Of a DNA stretch of 64,000 nucleotides, positions 24,130 to 33,275 are shown piece after piece. This DNA comes from CAZWVM01 sp964637705 (lineage in GTDB: Bacteria > UBA8481): NCBI GenBank assembly GCA_964637705.1, contig CAZWVM010000002.1, positions 7,846 to 71,845 on the forward strand, read 5' to 3'. The position numbers were made by a program, and so were the translations under genes. The notes under the pieces were generated by a model, which did not search any database, was not told the origin of the DNA, and was given only the letters and a program-made list of their open reading frames with translations. Within the stretch, counting starts at the first letter, position 1. The number at the start of each line of letters is the position of its first letter.

Positions 24130-26490
24130 ATGAAGTGGATCGACCGCCTCAATCTCTTCATCCCGCGTTCCCGGCAGGATTGGGCGCGGCTCGTTCTGGA
24201 ACCCGCCCTCGGCCGCCGGTTCCTCCTCCACGTCTTCATCCTCTGCGCCGTGGCCGGGCTCCTCGGTTTCATCCTGGCCGTGGAGATCACGGAGCGGCCC
24301 TCCTTCTGCCGCTCCTGCCACATCATGGAACCGTATTACCAGAGCTGGAGGGAATCGAGCCACAGGGACGTCTCCTGCATCGAGTGCCACTACGCCCCGG
24401 GTCTTCGCTCCACCTTCCGCGGGAAGATGCAGGGCCTCTCGCAGCTGGCCAAGTACTTCACGGGCACGCAGGGCACGCGGCCCTGGGCCGAGGTGGAGGA
24501 CGCCTCGTGCCTGCGACCCGGCTGCCACGAGAAGCGCCTCCTCGAGGGCGTCGTCGACTTCAACGGCGTCCGGTTCGACCACAAGCCACACCTGACCGAG
24601 GAACGGCGGGGACGCCGCCTGCGCTGCACGTCCTGCCACGCCCAGATGGTCATGGGATCCCATCTGACCGTGACGACCTCCACCTGCATCACCTGCCACT
24701 TCAAGGACCGTCCCGAGGAGGCGCCGATCGCGGGGTGCCTCGGGTGCCATAACGTTCCATCGGAGACCCTGGCCCTGCCGGGCGGCCGGGTTTTCGTTCA
24801 CGCCGACGTCGTGAAGCGCGGCGTGTCGTGCCTCTCCTGCCACGCGTCCCTGACCGTCGGCGATGGCTTCGTGCCGAAGAGCCGCTGCTTCGTCTGTCAC
24901 AACTTCCGCGTGGATCATCTGCTGGCCGACCACGAGGCTCTCCACGAGAAGCACGTGACGGAACACAAGGTGGAGTGCACCGACTGCCACGAGGAGATCA
25001 CGCACGGTTACGAGAGCCGACAGCGCCGCGCGCGGCTCGACTGCCGCCAGTGCCACGCGGGCGCCCACGAGGACGCCGCGAACCTGATGGAGGGTACGGC
25101 GGCCGTGGAACTGGGCGAGCACGAGCCGCGCGTGGGCCCGATGCTCGCGGCGCGCGTCGAGTGCGTCGGGTGCCATGTCGACACCGGCCGCATCGGGCGC
25201 GGCGGCACCGAGGTGAGGCGCGCCGGCGCCGCGGCCTGCATCTCGTGCCACGGGGACCAGGCCGACGAGCTGCTCGCCCAGTGGAAGAGGTTCTTCGACG
25301 CCCGCCTGCGCGCGGTCGAGGCGCAGGTGCGCTCGTCGCGCGCCCCGGCGGAATCGGTGCGCCAGGCCCGTTCGCTCGTCGATCGCGTGAAGCGCGGCCA
25401 GCCGGTCCACAACCCGACCCTGGCGCGGGATCTCCTCGAGGCGGCCTCGCGCCTCGCGCGAGGCCTCTCGATCGTGCCCCCGGCCGAGGAACGCACGACC
25501 CGTTCGGCAACGGGGCTCGATTGCCGCTACTGCCACATCGAGACGCCGCGGGGCGCTCTCACGTACGGCGGGATGAGGTTCAGCCACGTTCCCCACGTGG
25601 ACCAGGCCGGGCTCTCCTGCGACAAGTGCCACGAGAACGCCCCGGACGTCTTCCCCCGCGGGAGTCACGGGAAGGTCACGTTGAATCCCAAGGACTGCCA
25701 GACCTGCCACCACTGGCAGTCGCGTCTCTGCGAATCCTGCCACGGCGCCGGACCGCGGGCGGCGGCGCCGTGGCGCGGCATCACCTTCAGCCACGCGCCC
25801 CACCGCTCCGCCGGTCTCTCCTGCCAGCAGTGCCACGCCCGGAACGTGAGAGGGATCCACTTCACGACGCACATTTCGCCCGCGGTCTGCCGGGATTGCC
25901 ACCATCGCCGGGGTTCGACGTGCGGAGCCTGCCACGGCGAAAAGGGACCCGAGAGGCCCGCGCGGTTCCGCGGCACGACATTCCCCCATTATCTCCACGC
26001 GGGCACCGGCATGGGCTGCCGGGAATGCCATGTCGCGACTCCGACCGGGATGGGCATCAAGCCGTCCTGCTCGGCGTGCCATCACCAGGAGGGGATGACG
26101 CCGGACTGCGCCTCGTGCCACGGGGCGCGGGGGCCGGAGTCGCCCGTCTCCTATCGCGGCGCGGCCTTCTCCCATGCCTACCATGACGGCCTGGGGCTGG
26201 GGTGCGCCGACTGCCACGCCGTCCGCGGGAACGGCCTCGTCCTGACGCCGGCCTGTGCGACCTGCCATCACCAACCCGAGGTCAAGCCGTCGTGCGCGAT
26301 GTGTCACGGCGACGGGCCGGAGGCCGAGGTCGCTACGCCCTGGAAACCGTTCTCTCACGCGCAACATGTCGCGAACGGGCTCTCCTGCGGCGACTGTCAC
26401 AACGCGGCCGACCCGACGAAGGTCGAGATGATCTGCTCGACCTGCCACGAGGAGGCCGCGACGGACACCGGGGCTGCCCATGCGCGCTAG
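24130..26490 (+). CDS. 27-haem NapC/NirT-anchored cytochrome c with tandem trihaem repeats
   Basis: A 786-residue protein. One uncleaved N-terminal helix (about 32-54) leads into a NapC/NirT-like start, FCRSCHIMEPYYQSWRESSH, as in quinol-oxidising NapC, CymA and ImcH. I count 26 CxxCH and one CX4CH (CLRPGCH). Residues 1-330 hold twelve sites; a haem-free helical insert (about 375-455) follows; from 456 to the end there are fifteen more, organised as repeated units beginning F-S-H-x-x-H. NapC-type domains take electrons from menaquinol; the long haem chain would carry them across the periplasm. It overlaps the next gene by 11 bases. An ImcH-like role is inferred from architecture. Confidence 0.88.
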   Translation: MKWIDRLNLFIPRSRQDWARLVLEPALGRRFLLHVFILCAVAGLLGFILAVEITERPSFCRSCHIMEPYYQSWRESSHRDVSCIECHYAPGLRSTFRGKMQGLSQLAKYFTGTQGTRPWAEVEDASCLRPGCHEKRLLEGVVDFNGVRFDHKPHLTEERRGRRLRCTSCHAQMVMGSHLTVTTSTCITCHFKDRPEEAPIAGCLGCHNVPSETLALPGGRVFVHADVVKRGVSCLSCHASLTVGDGFVPKSRCFVCHNFRVDHLLADHEALHEKHVTEHKVECTDCHEEITHGYESRQRRARLDCRQCHAGAHEDAANLMEGTAAVELGEHEPRVGPMLAARVECVGCHVDTGRIGRGGTEVRRAGAAACISCHGDQADELLAQWKRFFDARLRAVEAQVRSSRAPAESVRQARSLVDRVKRGQPVHNPTLARDLLEAASRLARGLSIVPPAEERTTRSATGLDCRYCHIETPRGALTYGGMRFSHVPHVDQAGLSCDKCHENAPDVFPRGSHGKVTLNPKDCQTCHHWQSRLCESCHGAGPRAAAPWRGITFSHAPHRSAGLSCQQCHARNVRGIHFTTHISPAVCRDCHHRRGSTCGACHGEKGPERPARFRGTTFPHYLHAGTGMGCRECHVATPTGMGIKPSCSACHHQEGMTPDCASCHGARGPESPVSYRGAAFSHAYHDGLGLGCADCHAVRGNGLVLTPACATCHHQPEVKPSCAMCHGDGPEAEVATPWKPFSHAQHVANGLSCGDCHNAADPTKVEMICSTCHEEAATDTGAAHAR
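25579..26460 (+). repeat. Five tandem trihaem-cytochrome coding repeats
   Basis: Within the 27-haem gene, units start at residues 484 (FSHVPH), 553 (FSHAPH), 618 (FPHYLH), 680 (FSHAYH) and 741 (FSHAQH). Each of the first four is 61-69 residues: F-x-H-x-x-H, about ten residues, CxxCH, then CxxCHH, CxxCHG and G-P. The last unit is shortened to two haems. Regular spacing indicates growth by internal duplication of a c7-like trihaem module. Confidence 0.85.
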
Positions 26491-28786
26491 GCGACGCATC
26501 GCGGCGGCGCTCTGCATCCTCGCCGCCCTTCTCCTGGCCGCCGCCCTTCCGTCGCGCTCGGCCCCCGTGCCGAACGCCGCTTGCTTCTCATGCCACGGCG
26601 TCCCCGGGCTCGTGCGCATCGTCGCCGACGGCCGCTCCTCGCCGCTCGACGTCGACCCGCGACTCTTCGAGCGCTCGGTCCACGGCCGGCGCACCTGCGT
26701 CTCCTGCCACCGGGACGTCATCGACGTGCCCCATCCGCCCGGCCTGGACCGCGTGGGATGCAAGAGGTGCCACCGCGAGGAGCGATACGTGTCCGGGCGC
26801 TTCCACGACGCGATCACGGCCTGGGTGGAGGGGGAGAGCTACACGCTGCCCCTCCTGGAGGCGGATCCCCGGAACGCCTGCCTCTCCTGCCACGGCCAGG
26901 CCCATCTGGCGCGGGACACGCGCGCCCTCGTCATCGACGCCGAGGAACTGGCCTCCTCGGTCCACCGCCGGTTCTCCTGCCTGGACTGTCATCCGCAGGC
27001 CCGAACGATGCCGCATGCGCGCACACCGACCCTGCCCTGCGAGAGATGCCACCAGGACGAGGCTCGGTTGTGGCACGCGAGCCGGCATGGCTCCGCGGAC
27101 AGCGGTCCGACCTGCGTCACCTGCCATGGCCGCCACGACGTCCTCCCGATCTCCGATCCACGCTCGCGCACCTTCCCCTTGAACGTCATCCATACCTGCG
27201 CGGGCTGCCACGCGAAGGCGATGGGGACGGTCGAGGGCGCCAACCCGGTGGAGGCCTACAAGCGCAGCGTCCACGCCGACGGCATCTTCCGGGCGGGCCT
27301 GGTGAACGCGGCCGTCTGCAACAAGTGCCACGGGGCGCACGACGTTTTTCCCTCGAAGGACCCCCGTTCGCACGTGCATGCCTCCAACGTGGCCGCCACG
27401 TGCGGCCAGTGCCACGAGGGGATCAAGGAGAAGTTCGACCAGTCGATCCACGGACGGCTTCTCGCCGCGGGCGACGAGCGGGCCCCGTCCTGCAACGACT
27501 GCCACCAGAGCCACGAGATCGCGCCGTCGCGCGACGCCCTGGACCTCCGCATCATCCGCACCGGCTGCGGCAACTGCCACGAGTCGCGCCGCCTGACCTA
27601 CGAGGATTCCTTCCACGGCAAGGCGACGTCGCTCGGTTTCGTCATCGCGGCCTCCTGCGCCGATTGCCACTCGGCCCACGAGATCCAGCCCGAGACGGAC
27701 ACGCGTTCGACCGTTCACCCCGACCGGGTCCTCGCCACCTGCCGCCAGTGTCACCCGAACGCCCGGGAGAGCATCGTGACGTTCGAGCCCCACGCCGACG
27801 CGATGAGCGGGGAGGCGACGTGGATCATCCGCGCGACGAACGCGGTCATGAGCCTTCTGCTGGTGGGCACTCTCGCCTTCTTCGGCCTGCACATGCTCCT
27901 CTGGCTCCAGCGCTCGATCGTCGGCTGGCGGAGGGGCGAACTGGAACTGGAGGGGCTGAAGGGGCTGGAGGAAGGGCTCCACATCAAGCGCTTCACCGAG
28001 GTCCAGCGCCTGACCCACGCGCTCGTCATCATCTCCTTCCTGGGGCTCGCGGCCACCGGGCTCCCCCTGCATTTCCACGAGCAACCGTGGGCGCACGTCA
28101 TCGCGAGCCTCCTGGGCGGCATCGAGGTGACGAGGTTCCTGCACCGCGCCTGCGCCCTGATCACCGTCGGATACTTCGCCATCCACATCGGATCCCTCAC
28201 GCGCCGCGTGATCCGGGAGCGCGATTTCGGCGTTGTCTTCGGGCCGGATTCGCTCGTCCCCCGCTGGCGCGATCTCGAGAACTTCTGGGAGCACCTGAAG
28301 TGGTGCCTCTACCTCGGCGGCCGGGCGCGCATCGACCGTTGGACCTACTGGGAGAAGTTCGACTACTTCGCGATCTTCTGGGGCGTGCCGGTGATCGGGG
28401 CGAGCGGCCTCGTCCTCTGGTTCCCCGAGTTCTTCTCGCGTTTCCTGCCCGGGATCGCCTTCAACCTCGCCTCGATCATCCACGGCGACGAGGCGATCCT
28501 GGCGACGAGCTTCGTCTTCATCATCCACTTCTTCCACACGCACATGAGGCCGGAGGCCTTCCCGATCGACCTCTCGATCTTCACCGGCACCGTGCCCCTG
28601 GAACGATTCAAGCGCGAACGACCGGAGCATTACGAGCGGCTGGTGGCGGAGGGGAAGCTCGAATCGATGATCGTCCACCCGCCGCCGCCCGAGATGGCGC
28701 ATGCCGCCATGGCCTTCGGCTTCACGGCCCTCGGGATCGGGCTGATCCTGATCCTGTCGATGATGTACACGGTGTTCTTCGCGTGA
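26480..28786 (+). CDS. CbcL-like fusion: 14-haem cytochrome c plus cytochrome-b-type membrane domain (copy 1)
   Basis: A 768-residue protein. After a signal sequence (AALCILAALLLAAALPSRSA) come 14 CxxCH sites (first CFSCH, last CRQCH) in about 410 residues, with repeated S-x-H-G and D-P-R-S segments that likely provide distal ligands. The C-terminal part has about six helices with histidines placed as in FdnI/HydC diheme cytochrome b: QRLTHALVII, FLHRACALI, YFAIHIGSL, SIIHGDEAI and VFIIHFFHTH. The only well-known protein of this type is CbcL of Geobacter, a menaquinol oxidase for low-potential extracellular acceptors; family membership is by architecture. It overlaps both neighbours, the next by a GTGA. 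Confidence 0.87.
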   Translation: MRARRRIAAALCILAALLLAAALPSRSAPVPNAACFSCHGVPGLVRIVADGRSSPLDVDPRLFERSVHGRRTCVSCHRDVIDVPHPPGLDRVGCKRCHREERYVSGRFHDAITAWVEGESYTLPLLEADPRNACLSCHGQAHLARDTRALVIDAEELASSVHRRFSCLDCHPQARTMPHARTPTLPCERCHQDEARLWHASRHGSADSGPTCVTCHGRHDVLPISDPRSRTFPLNVIHTCAGCHAKAMGTVEGANPVEAYKRSVHADGIFRAGLVNAAVCNKCHGAHDVFPSKDPRSHVHASNVAATCGQCHEGIKEKFDQSIHGRLLAAGDERAPSCNDCHQSHEIAPSRDALDLRIIRTGCGNCHESRRLTYEDSFHGKATSLGFVIAASCADCHSAHEIQPETDTRSTVHPDRVLATCRQCHPNARESIVTFEPHADAMSGEATWIIRATNAVMSLLLVGTLAFFGLHMLLWLQRSIVGWRRGELELEGLKGLEEGLHIKRFTEVQRLTHALVIISFLGLAATGLPLHFHEQPWAHVIASLLGGIEVTRFLHRACALITVGYFAIHIGSLTRRVIRERDFGVVFGPDSLVPRWRDLENFWEHLKWCLYLGGRARIDRWTYWEKFDYFAIFWGVPVIGASGLVLWFPEFFSRFLPGIAFNLASIIHGDEAILATSFVFIIHFFHTHMRPEAFPIDLSIFTGTVPLERFKRERPEHYERLVAEGKLESMIVHPPPPEMAHAAMAFGFTALGIGLILILSMMYTVFFA

Positions 28787-30918
28787 TCCTCGCCCGCCGC
28801 TGGTTCGCGCCCCTCGCCGTGCTCTTCGTCCTGGCCGCCGCCGCAACCGGCGACAACCAGGCCTGTCTCGATTGCCACGGCCTCGAGGCGCTCCGGGGCA
28901 CGGACCAGGTCACGATCCACATCGACGCCGCGGCCTTCCGGCGATCGATGCACGGGCACCTGGCCTGCCTCGACTGTCACCGCACCTTCGAGGCCTACCC
29001 CCACCGGAACCCGGCGCCCGTCTCGTGCCGTCCCTGCCACGATACGCCGCGCCGCGTCGAGGGGCGGTTCCACCGGAGCGGCCTGGTGCAGTCCGCTCTT
29101 CGCTGGAGCGAGGAGGGCGTTATCGTCACGGCGCGGGAACGGTCCGTCAGCGGCCCCCCCGACGCCGCCTGCCTCGCTTGCCACGCGGATTCGACGACGG
29201 CGGGATCGGTTCACGCCGGGCGCCTTTGCGTCGACTGCCACGCCGACGCCCGCGCGCCTCACGGGGCCCTCGCGCCCCCGGCCTGCGGCGGCTGCCACGT
29301 GGACGAGGCGGGCAACTACGCGACGACCGCGCACGGCGCGGTGAGGGCCGGGGGCGACACGGCCGCGCCGTCCTGCGCCTCCTGCCACGGCGGGCACGGA
29401 ATCCGTCCCGTCTCGGATTCGACGTCGCCGGTTCACCCCCGCAACGTCGCCGCCATGTGCCTCGCGTGCCACGGGTTGGAATCCTTCGCGCGGGCCCGCG
29501 GCATCGCGCTCCAGCTTTCGGCCGAGGACTACGCGGCGAGCGTTCACGGCCATCCCTCGCCCGAGAGGGACCTGGCTGTGGCCGCGACCTGCGTCGATTG
29601 CCACGGGGCCCACACGATCCGCTCGCGCGGGGACGCGCGCTCCTCGGTGGCCTTCGCGCGCCAGGCCTCGATGTGCGGCCGGTGCCATGAACAGGAGGCG
29701 TCGGAGTACCGTGCCTCGGCCCACGGCCGCGGGCTCGAGCGCGGCGAGCACGAGGTTCCGGTCTGCTCGGACTGCCACGGGGAGCACGCGATTCTCCCTC
29801 ACACCGACCCCCGGTCCCCCGTCCATCGCCTGGCCGTCGCCCAGACGCTCTGCCTCGGTTGCCACGACCGCCCGGCGCTCCAAGCCAAATACGGTCTGCC
29901 CTCGCGCGTCGGCCTGACGTACCTCGATTCCTACCATGGCCTGGCCGCCCGCGGCCGTTCCGCGAGCGCCGCGGTCTGCATCGACTGCCACGGCACTCAC
30001 GGCATCCTCGGCGAGGACGATCCTGCCTCGACGATCCATCCCTCCCGCCGGACGGCCACTTGCGGCCGCTGTCATACCGACGCGACCGAGCGATTCGCGT
30101 CGTCGGGGCCGGTCCACTTCTCCTACGGGGATCATTGGCTGACATCCCTGGTGAGGTTCTTTTACCGCGCCATGATCGCCGGGACCCTGGGAGGCATGCT
30201 GGTTTGGGTCCTCCTCCTGACGCTCCCGGCGCTCCGCCGGCGGTGGGCGGCCGCCCGCCTCGCACGGACGCCCCGCTTCCTCCCGGCGGAGATCGCGCAG
30301 CACGCCGTGCTCGTTCTCTCCTTCGTGACGCTCGCGGTCACCGGCTTCGCCCTGGCCTTCCCGGACGCCGCCTGGGTGCAGGCGCTCGGCTGGCTCGGGA
30401 TGGACGAGGAGCTGAGAGGGTTGATTCACCGCGTGGCCGCCGTGCTTCTCGTGGCGGACAGCCTCGTCCACCTGGCGCTCATGCCGACGCGCCGCGGCCG
30501 CTGGATGCTCGCGCGGATGCTGCCCCGGTTGAGCGACATCGCCGCCGTCTGGAACCACCTGAGGCACGCCCTGGGTCTTCGAGCCCATGCCCCTCACCTC
30601 GGGCACTTCGCCTACTTCGAGAAGGCCGAGTACTGGGCCCTGGTCTGGGGCACGGCGATCATGTCCTTCACCGGCCTCGTCCTCTGGTTCCCCGAGCCCT
30701 TCCCCCGGCTGATGGTGGCGGTTTGCGAGGCCGTGCACTACTACGAGGCGCTCCTGGCGGTCGGCGCGATCCTCATATGGCATTCCTATTTCGTGCTCTT
30801 CGAGCCGGACATCTACCCCCTGAACACCTCGATGTTCCTCGGCCGCGCCCCCGAAGGCAGCGAACTGGCCGACCGCACGGAGAGTTCCTCGGACCCGGAC
30901 CCGAAACCGCGCGCCTGA
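28783..30918 (+). CDS. CbcL-like fusion: 14-haem cytochrome c plus cytochrome-b-type membrane domain (copy 2)
   Basis: A 711-residue paralogue of the preceding protein. It has a short signal sequence, 14 CxxCH sites (first CLDCH, last CGRCH) in the same order of spacings, and a membrane domain with matching histidines: EIAQHAVLVL, GLIHRVAAV, SLVHLALMP, AVHYYEALL and ILIWHSYF, plus the shared TGLVLWFPE and D-x-YPLNTSMFLG (copy 1 has FPIDLSIFTG). The GTG start at 28783 overlaps the copy-1 stop. Tandem duplication followed by divergence is clear; the two may serve different redox potentials or acceptors. It ends the operon; no strong terminator is visible afterwards. Confidence 0.87.
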   Translation: MILARRWFAPLAVLFVLAAAATGDNQACLDCHGLEALRGTDQVTIHIDAAAFRRSMHGHLACLDCHRTFEAYPHRNPAPVSCRPCHDTPRRVEGRFHRSGLVQSALRWSEEGVIVTARERSVSGPPDAACLACHADSTTAGSVHAGRLCVDCHADARAPHGALAPPACGGCHVDEAGNYATTAHGAVRAGGDTAAPSCASCHGGHGIRPVSDSTSPVHPRNVAAMCLACHGLESFARARGIALQLSAEDYAASVHGHPSPERDLAVAATCVDCHGAHTIRSRGDARSSVAFARQASMCGRCHEQEASEYRASAHGRGLERGEHEVPVCSDCHGEHAILPHTDPRSPVHRLAVAQTLCLGCHDRPALQAKYGLPSRVGLTYLDSYHGLAARGRSASAAVCIDCHGTHGILGEDDPASTIHPSRRTATCGRCHTDATERFASSGPVHFSYGDHWLTSLVRFFYRAMIAGTLGGMLVWVLLLTLPALRRRWAAARLARTPRFLPAEIAQHAVLVLSFVTLAVTGFALAFPDAAWVQALGWLGMDEELRGLIHRVAAVLLVADSLVHLALMPTRRGRWMLARMLPRLSDIAAVWNHLRHALGLRAHAPHLGHFAYFEKAEYWALVWGTAIMSFTGLVLWFPEPFPRLMVAVCEAVHYYEALLAVGAILIWHSYFVLFEPDIYPLNTSMFLGRAPEGSELADRTESSSDPDPKPRA

Positions 30919-31018
30919 TTCGTCCGCGGGCCCCTTTTTTCCGCCAACAATCGCTCAAGACCTTCGCAAACCTACCGATGGAATGGAGGAAGCCCGATTT
31001 GAACTGAGAGGACGTCCC

Positions 31019-33256
31019 ATGGATTCCCGAAGCCTGATTCGCTCGCGCCGCTGGTCGAAGCGGCTTTCGTCCCTGCGCCGTGTCGTCTCGGACCGGGTCG
31101 TGGGGTCGAGCGACTGGGGACGCCGTTTCGCCTTCATCGCCGTCCTCGCCGCGCTCCTCCTGCTCTTCGAGCGCCTCGCGCCGGCCATCGCACTGCTCTC
31201 CGGCGCCTACATCATCGTGTCCCGCCTGAACCAGCTTCGCCCGGCCGTGGCCCGCCGCCCGGAGCGGCGCGAGACCGAGCCGGCGCTCATGCCCGAAGCC
31301 GCGCCCGCTCCGGCCGCCGCCGACGTCATCCCGATCTCCTCGGCCTTCGCGCCCGCCTGGAAGGACATCGATGACTTCCTCCAGGCCTCCCTGGACATCA
31401 TCAAGAACCGCTTCGAGTTCCAGACGGCGAACGTCTTCCTTCGCGGTGCCGACCGGCACGTGCTCGTGCAGAAGGCCTACGTCTCCGCGACGCGCTCGAT
31501 CGCGCGCCTCGCCACCATCCGCGTGGGGCACGGCCTGGTCGGCTGGGTCGCCCAGAACAAGCGTCCGCTCGTCGTCAACAACCTTCACCACGAGGGTCGT
31601 TCCCTCGGATACTACCGCGCGGCCGGGGAGCAGATCGGCTCCTTCGCCGCGGCGCCGATCCTGGTCGACGAGGAACTCCTCGGCGTCATCAGTCTCGACC
31701 ACAGCGAACCTGACGCCTTTCCGAGCCCGGAAACCGAGGAGGCTCTCATGGTGCTGGGCGGGCTCCTCGCCCGCGCGCTCGGCGCGGAGGAGACGATGCA
31801 GGAGCGGATGCGCGAGGCGGATCGGCTCCGCGAGGCGCGCCGGATCCTGCGCGCCGCATACGAGGCCGAGGATCTCGACGGCGCCGCCGAGGCGACGCTC
31901 AAGGAGCTCGTCACGCTCGCTGAGTTCCATTCCCTCGCCTGCTACCTCCTCGACGAGACCGGTTCGCCCTCGCGCCGCGCCGCCATCGGCTTCCACGGGA
32001 TCTCCGGCCAGATGGTCAAGGAACCGGTGATGCAGCGGGCCGTCACCCAGGCCCTGTCGCAGTTGACGCCGTACCGCGTCGAGGGAGTGGCCCTGGCGGC
32101 GCAGTACCGTTCCGGGCGCCAGGCCGGTCTTCCGGCCCTGCCCGAGCTGCTCGTCGCCCTCCCCGTTCTCCACCGCGGCCAGCCCCTGGGCGCCCTGGTG
32201 GTCGAACTGCAGGAGAAGAAGACCCTGGACGACCGGCTCGAGGGAATCCTCGAGGACGTCGTCAACGACCTTGGCGGCGCGTTCCTGAGGACCTATCGCG
32301 CCGCGCAGGCCGAGGGCGCCGCGCGCAACGAGAGCGAGATGGTGAAGTTCTCGACGGAGCTCATCGAGGTGGAGGGGACCGAGGAGGTTTGGGAGAAACT
32401 CTTCGCCCACCTCCTCTCCAACACCCGCGCGACCGCGGCGGCGGCCTTCAGGTGCGAGGAGAGGCGCTTCGTTGTCGAGAGCGTGGCCGGGTGCACACCG
32501 GTTTCCGACGAGGTGCCGAAGGAGGAGGGCCTGCTCGGCTGGACCGTCCTCGCGCGCCGCCCGGTCGTCGCAGCCCGGCAGGATCGCCGGCGGGTGCCGA
32601 TCGAAGAAGGGGAGAGCTTCCTCGTCTTCCCGATCGGCGAGCCCGACAGCCCCCGCTCCGTCGTCGTTCTCTCGTCCACCGAGAAGGAAGCGTTCACGGA
32701 AGAGGATATGGATCGGGCACGCGAGATCGCCGAGACGGTGCGACCGATCCTTTCCGTGATGGACCGCCTGGAAGAGGCGCGGACGAAGCTGGAACAGGAT
32801 TCTCTCACCGGGCTCCTGAACACCGCCGGCTTCGAGAAACGGTTGGGCGTCCTCGCCCTCGGTTCGGAGGTATCGACGGCCCTCTTCCGCATCGAGGGCT
32901 ACGAGCGGCTCCAGGCCGAGTATGGTCGGCGCGAGGCGGAGAGCTACCTGCGGCGTTGCGCGACGCTCTTCGAGAACGTGGCGGGCCGCCGCGGGATCCT
33001 GGCGCGCCTCGAGGGTCCGCGCTTCTGCCTCGCCGTCCGCGGCGACGCGGATGCCCTGCGCGACGAACTGCTCGAGGTCTCCGCCACGTCCTCCCTCGCC
33101 TCGGTCCAGGAGATCCCGCTGCGGTTCCGCGCCGTCTCCGTGTCGACGGCCGAGGGCGTGCGCTGGGAGGAGCACATCGCGGCCTGCGAAGGACGGCTCG
33201 CGGCGATGACGCGTCCGGCTCGTGCCGCTTCCTCCTCCGCCGGCGGCGCCGCCTGA
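31019..33256 (+). CDS. Triple-GAF signalling protein with degenerate GGDEF domain
   Basis: A 745-residue protein. One or two N-terminal helices (about 37-60) are followed by a short Ala/Pro linker and three GAF-like modules (about 105-265, 275-415, 440-575): GHGLVGWVAQNKRPLVVNN and VPKEEGLLGWTVLARRPVV are typical. The last 160 residues start DSLTGLLNTAGFEKRL like a GGDEF domain, but the active-site loop reads RLEGPRF instead of RxGGDEF, so diguanylate cyclase activity is very unlikely. ATG 31019 is preferred to 30983 because GAGAGGAC precedes it. It follows the cytochrome operon by 100 bases and may sense a small ligand or redox state for it; unproven. Confidence 0.82.
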   Translation: MDSRSLIRSRRWSKRLSSLRRVVSDRVVGSSDWGRRFAFIAVLAALLLLFERLAPAIALLSGAYIIVSRLNQLRPAVARRPERRETEPALMPEAAPAPAAADVIPISSAFAPAWKDIDDFLQASLDIIKNRFEFQTANVFLRGADRHVLVQKAYVSATRSIARLATIRVGHGLVGWVAQNKRPLVVNNLHHEGRSLGYYRAAGEQIGSFAAAPILVDEELLGVISLDHSEPDAFPSPETEEALMVLGGLLARALGAEETMQERMREADRLREARRILRAAYEAEDLDGAAEATLKELVTLAEFHSLACYLLDETGSPSRRAAIGFHGISGQMVKEPVMQRAVTQALSQLTPYRVEGVALAAQYRSGRQAGLPALPELLVALPVLHRGQPLGALVVELQEKKTLDDRLEGILEDVVNDLGGAFLRTYRAAQAEGAARNESEMVKFSTELIEVEGTEEVWEKLFAHLLSNTRATAAAAFRCEERRFVVESVAGCTPVSDEVPKEEGLLGWTVLARRPVVAARQDRRRVPIEEGESFLVFPIGEPDSPRSVVVLSSTEKEAFTEEDMDRAREIAETVRPILSVMDRLEEARTKLEQDSLTGLLNTAGFEKRLGVLALGSEVSTALFRIEGYERLQAEYGRREAESYLRRCATLFENVAGRRGILARLEGPRFCLAVRGDADALRDELLEVSATSSLASVQEIPLRFRAVSVSTAEGVRWEEHIAACEGRLAAMTRPARAASSSAGGAA

Positions 33257-33275
33257 CCGTCAGGCCGGACCGGCC

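Noticed and set aside
30925..30955. Terminator after the second CbcL-like gene (GGGCCCC followed by T run)
   Set aside because: A T run is present but the preceding sequence does not form a stem long enough to be credible.
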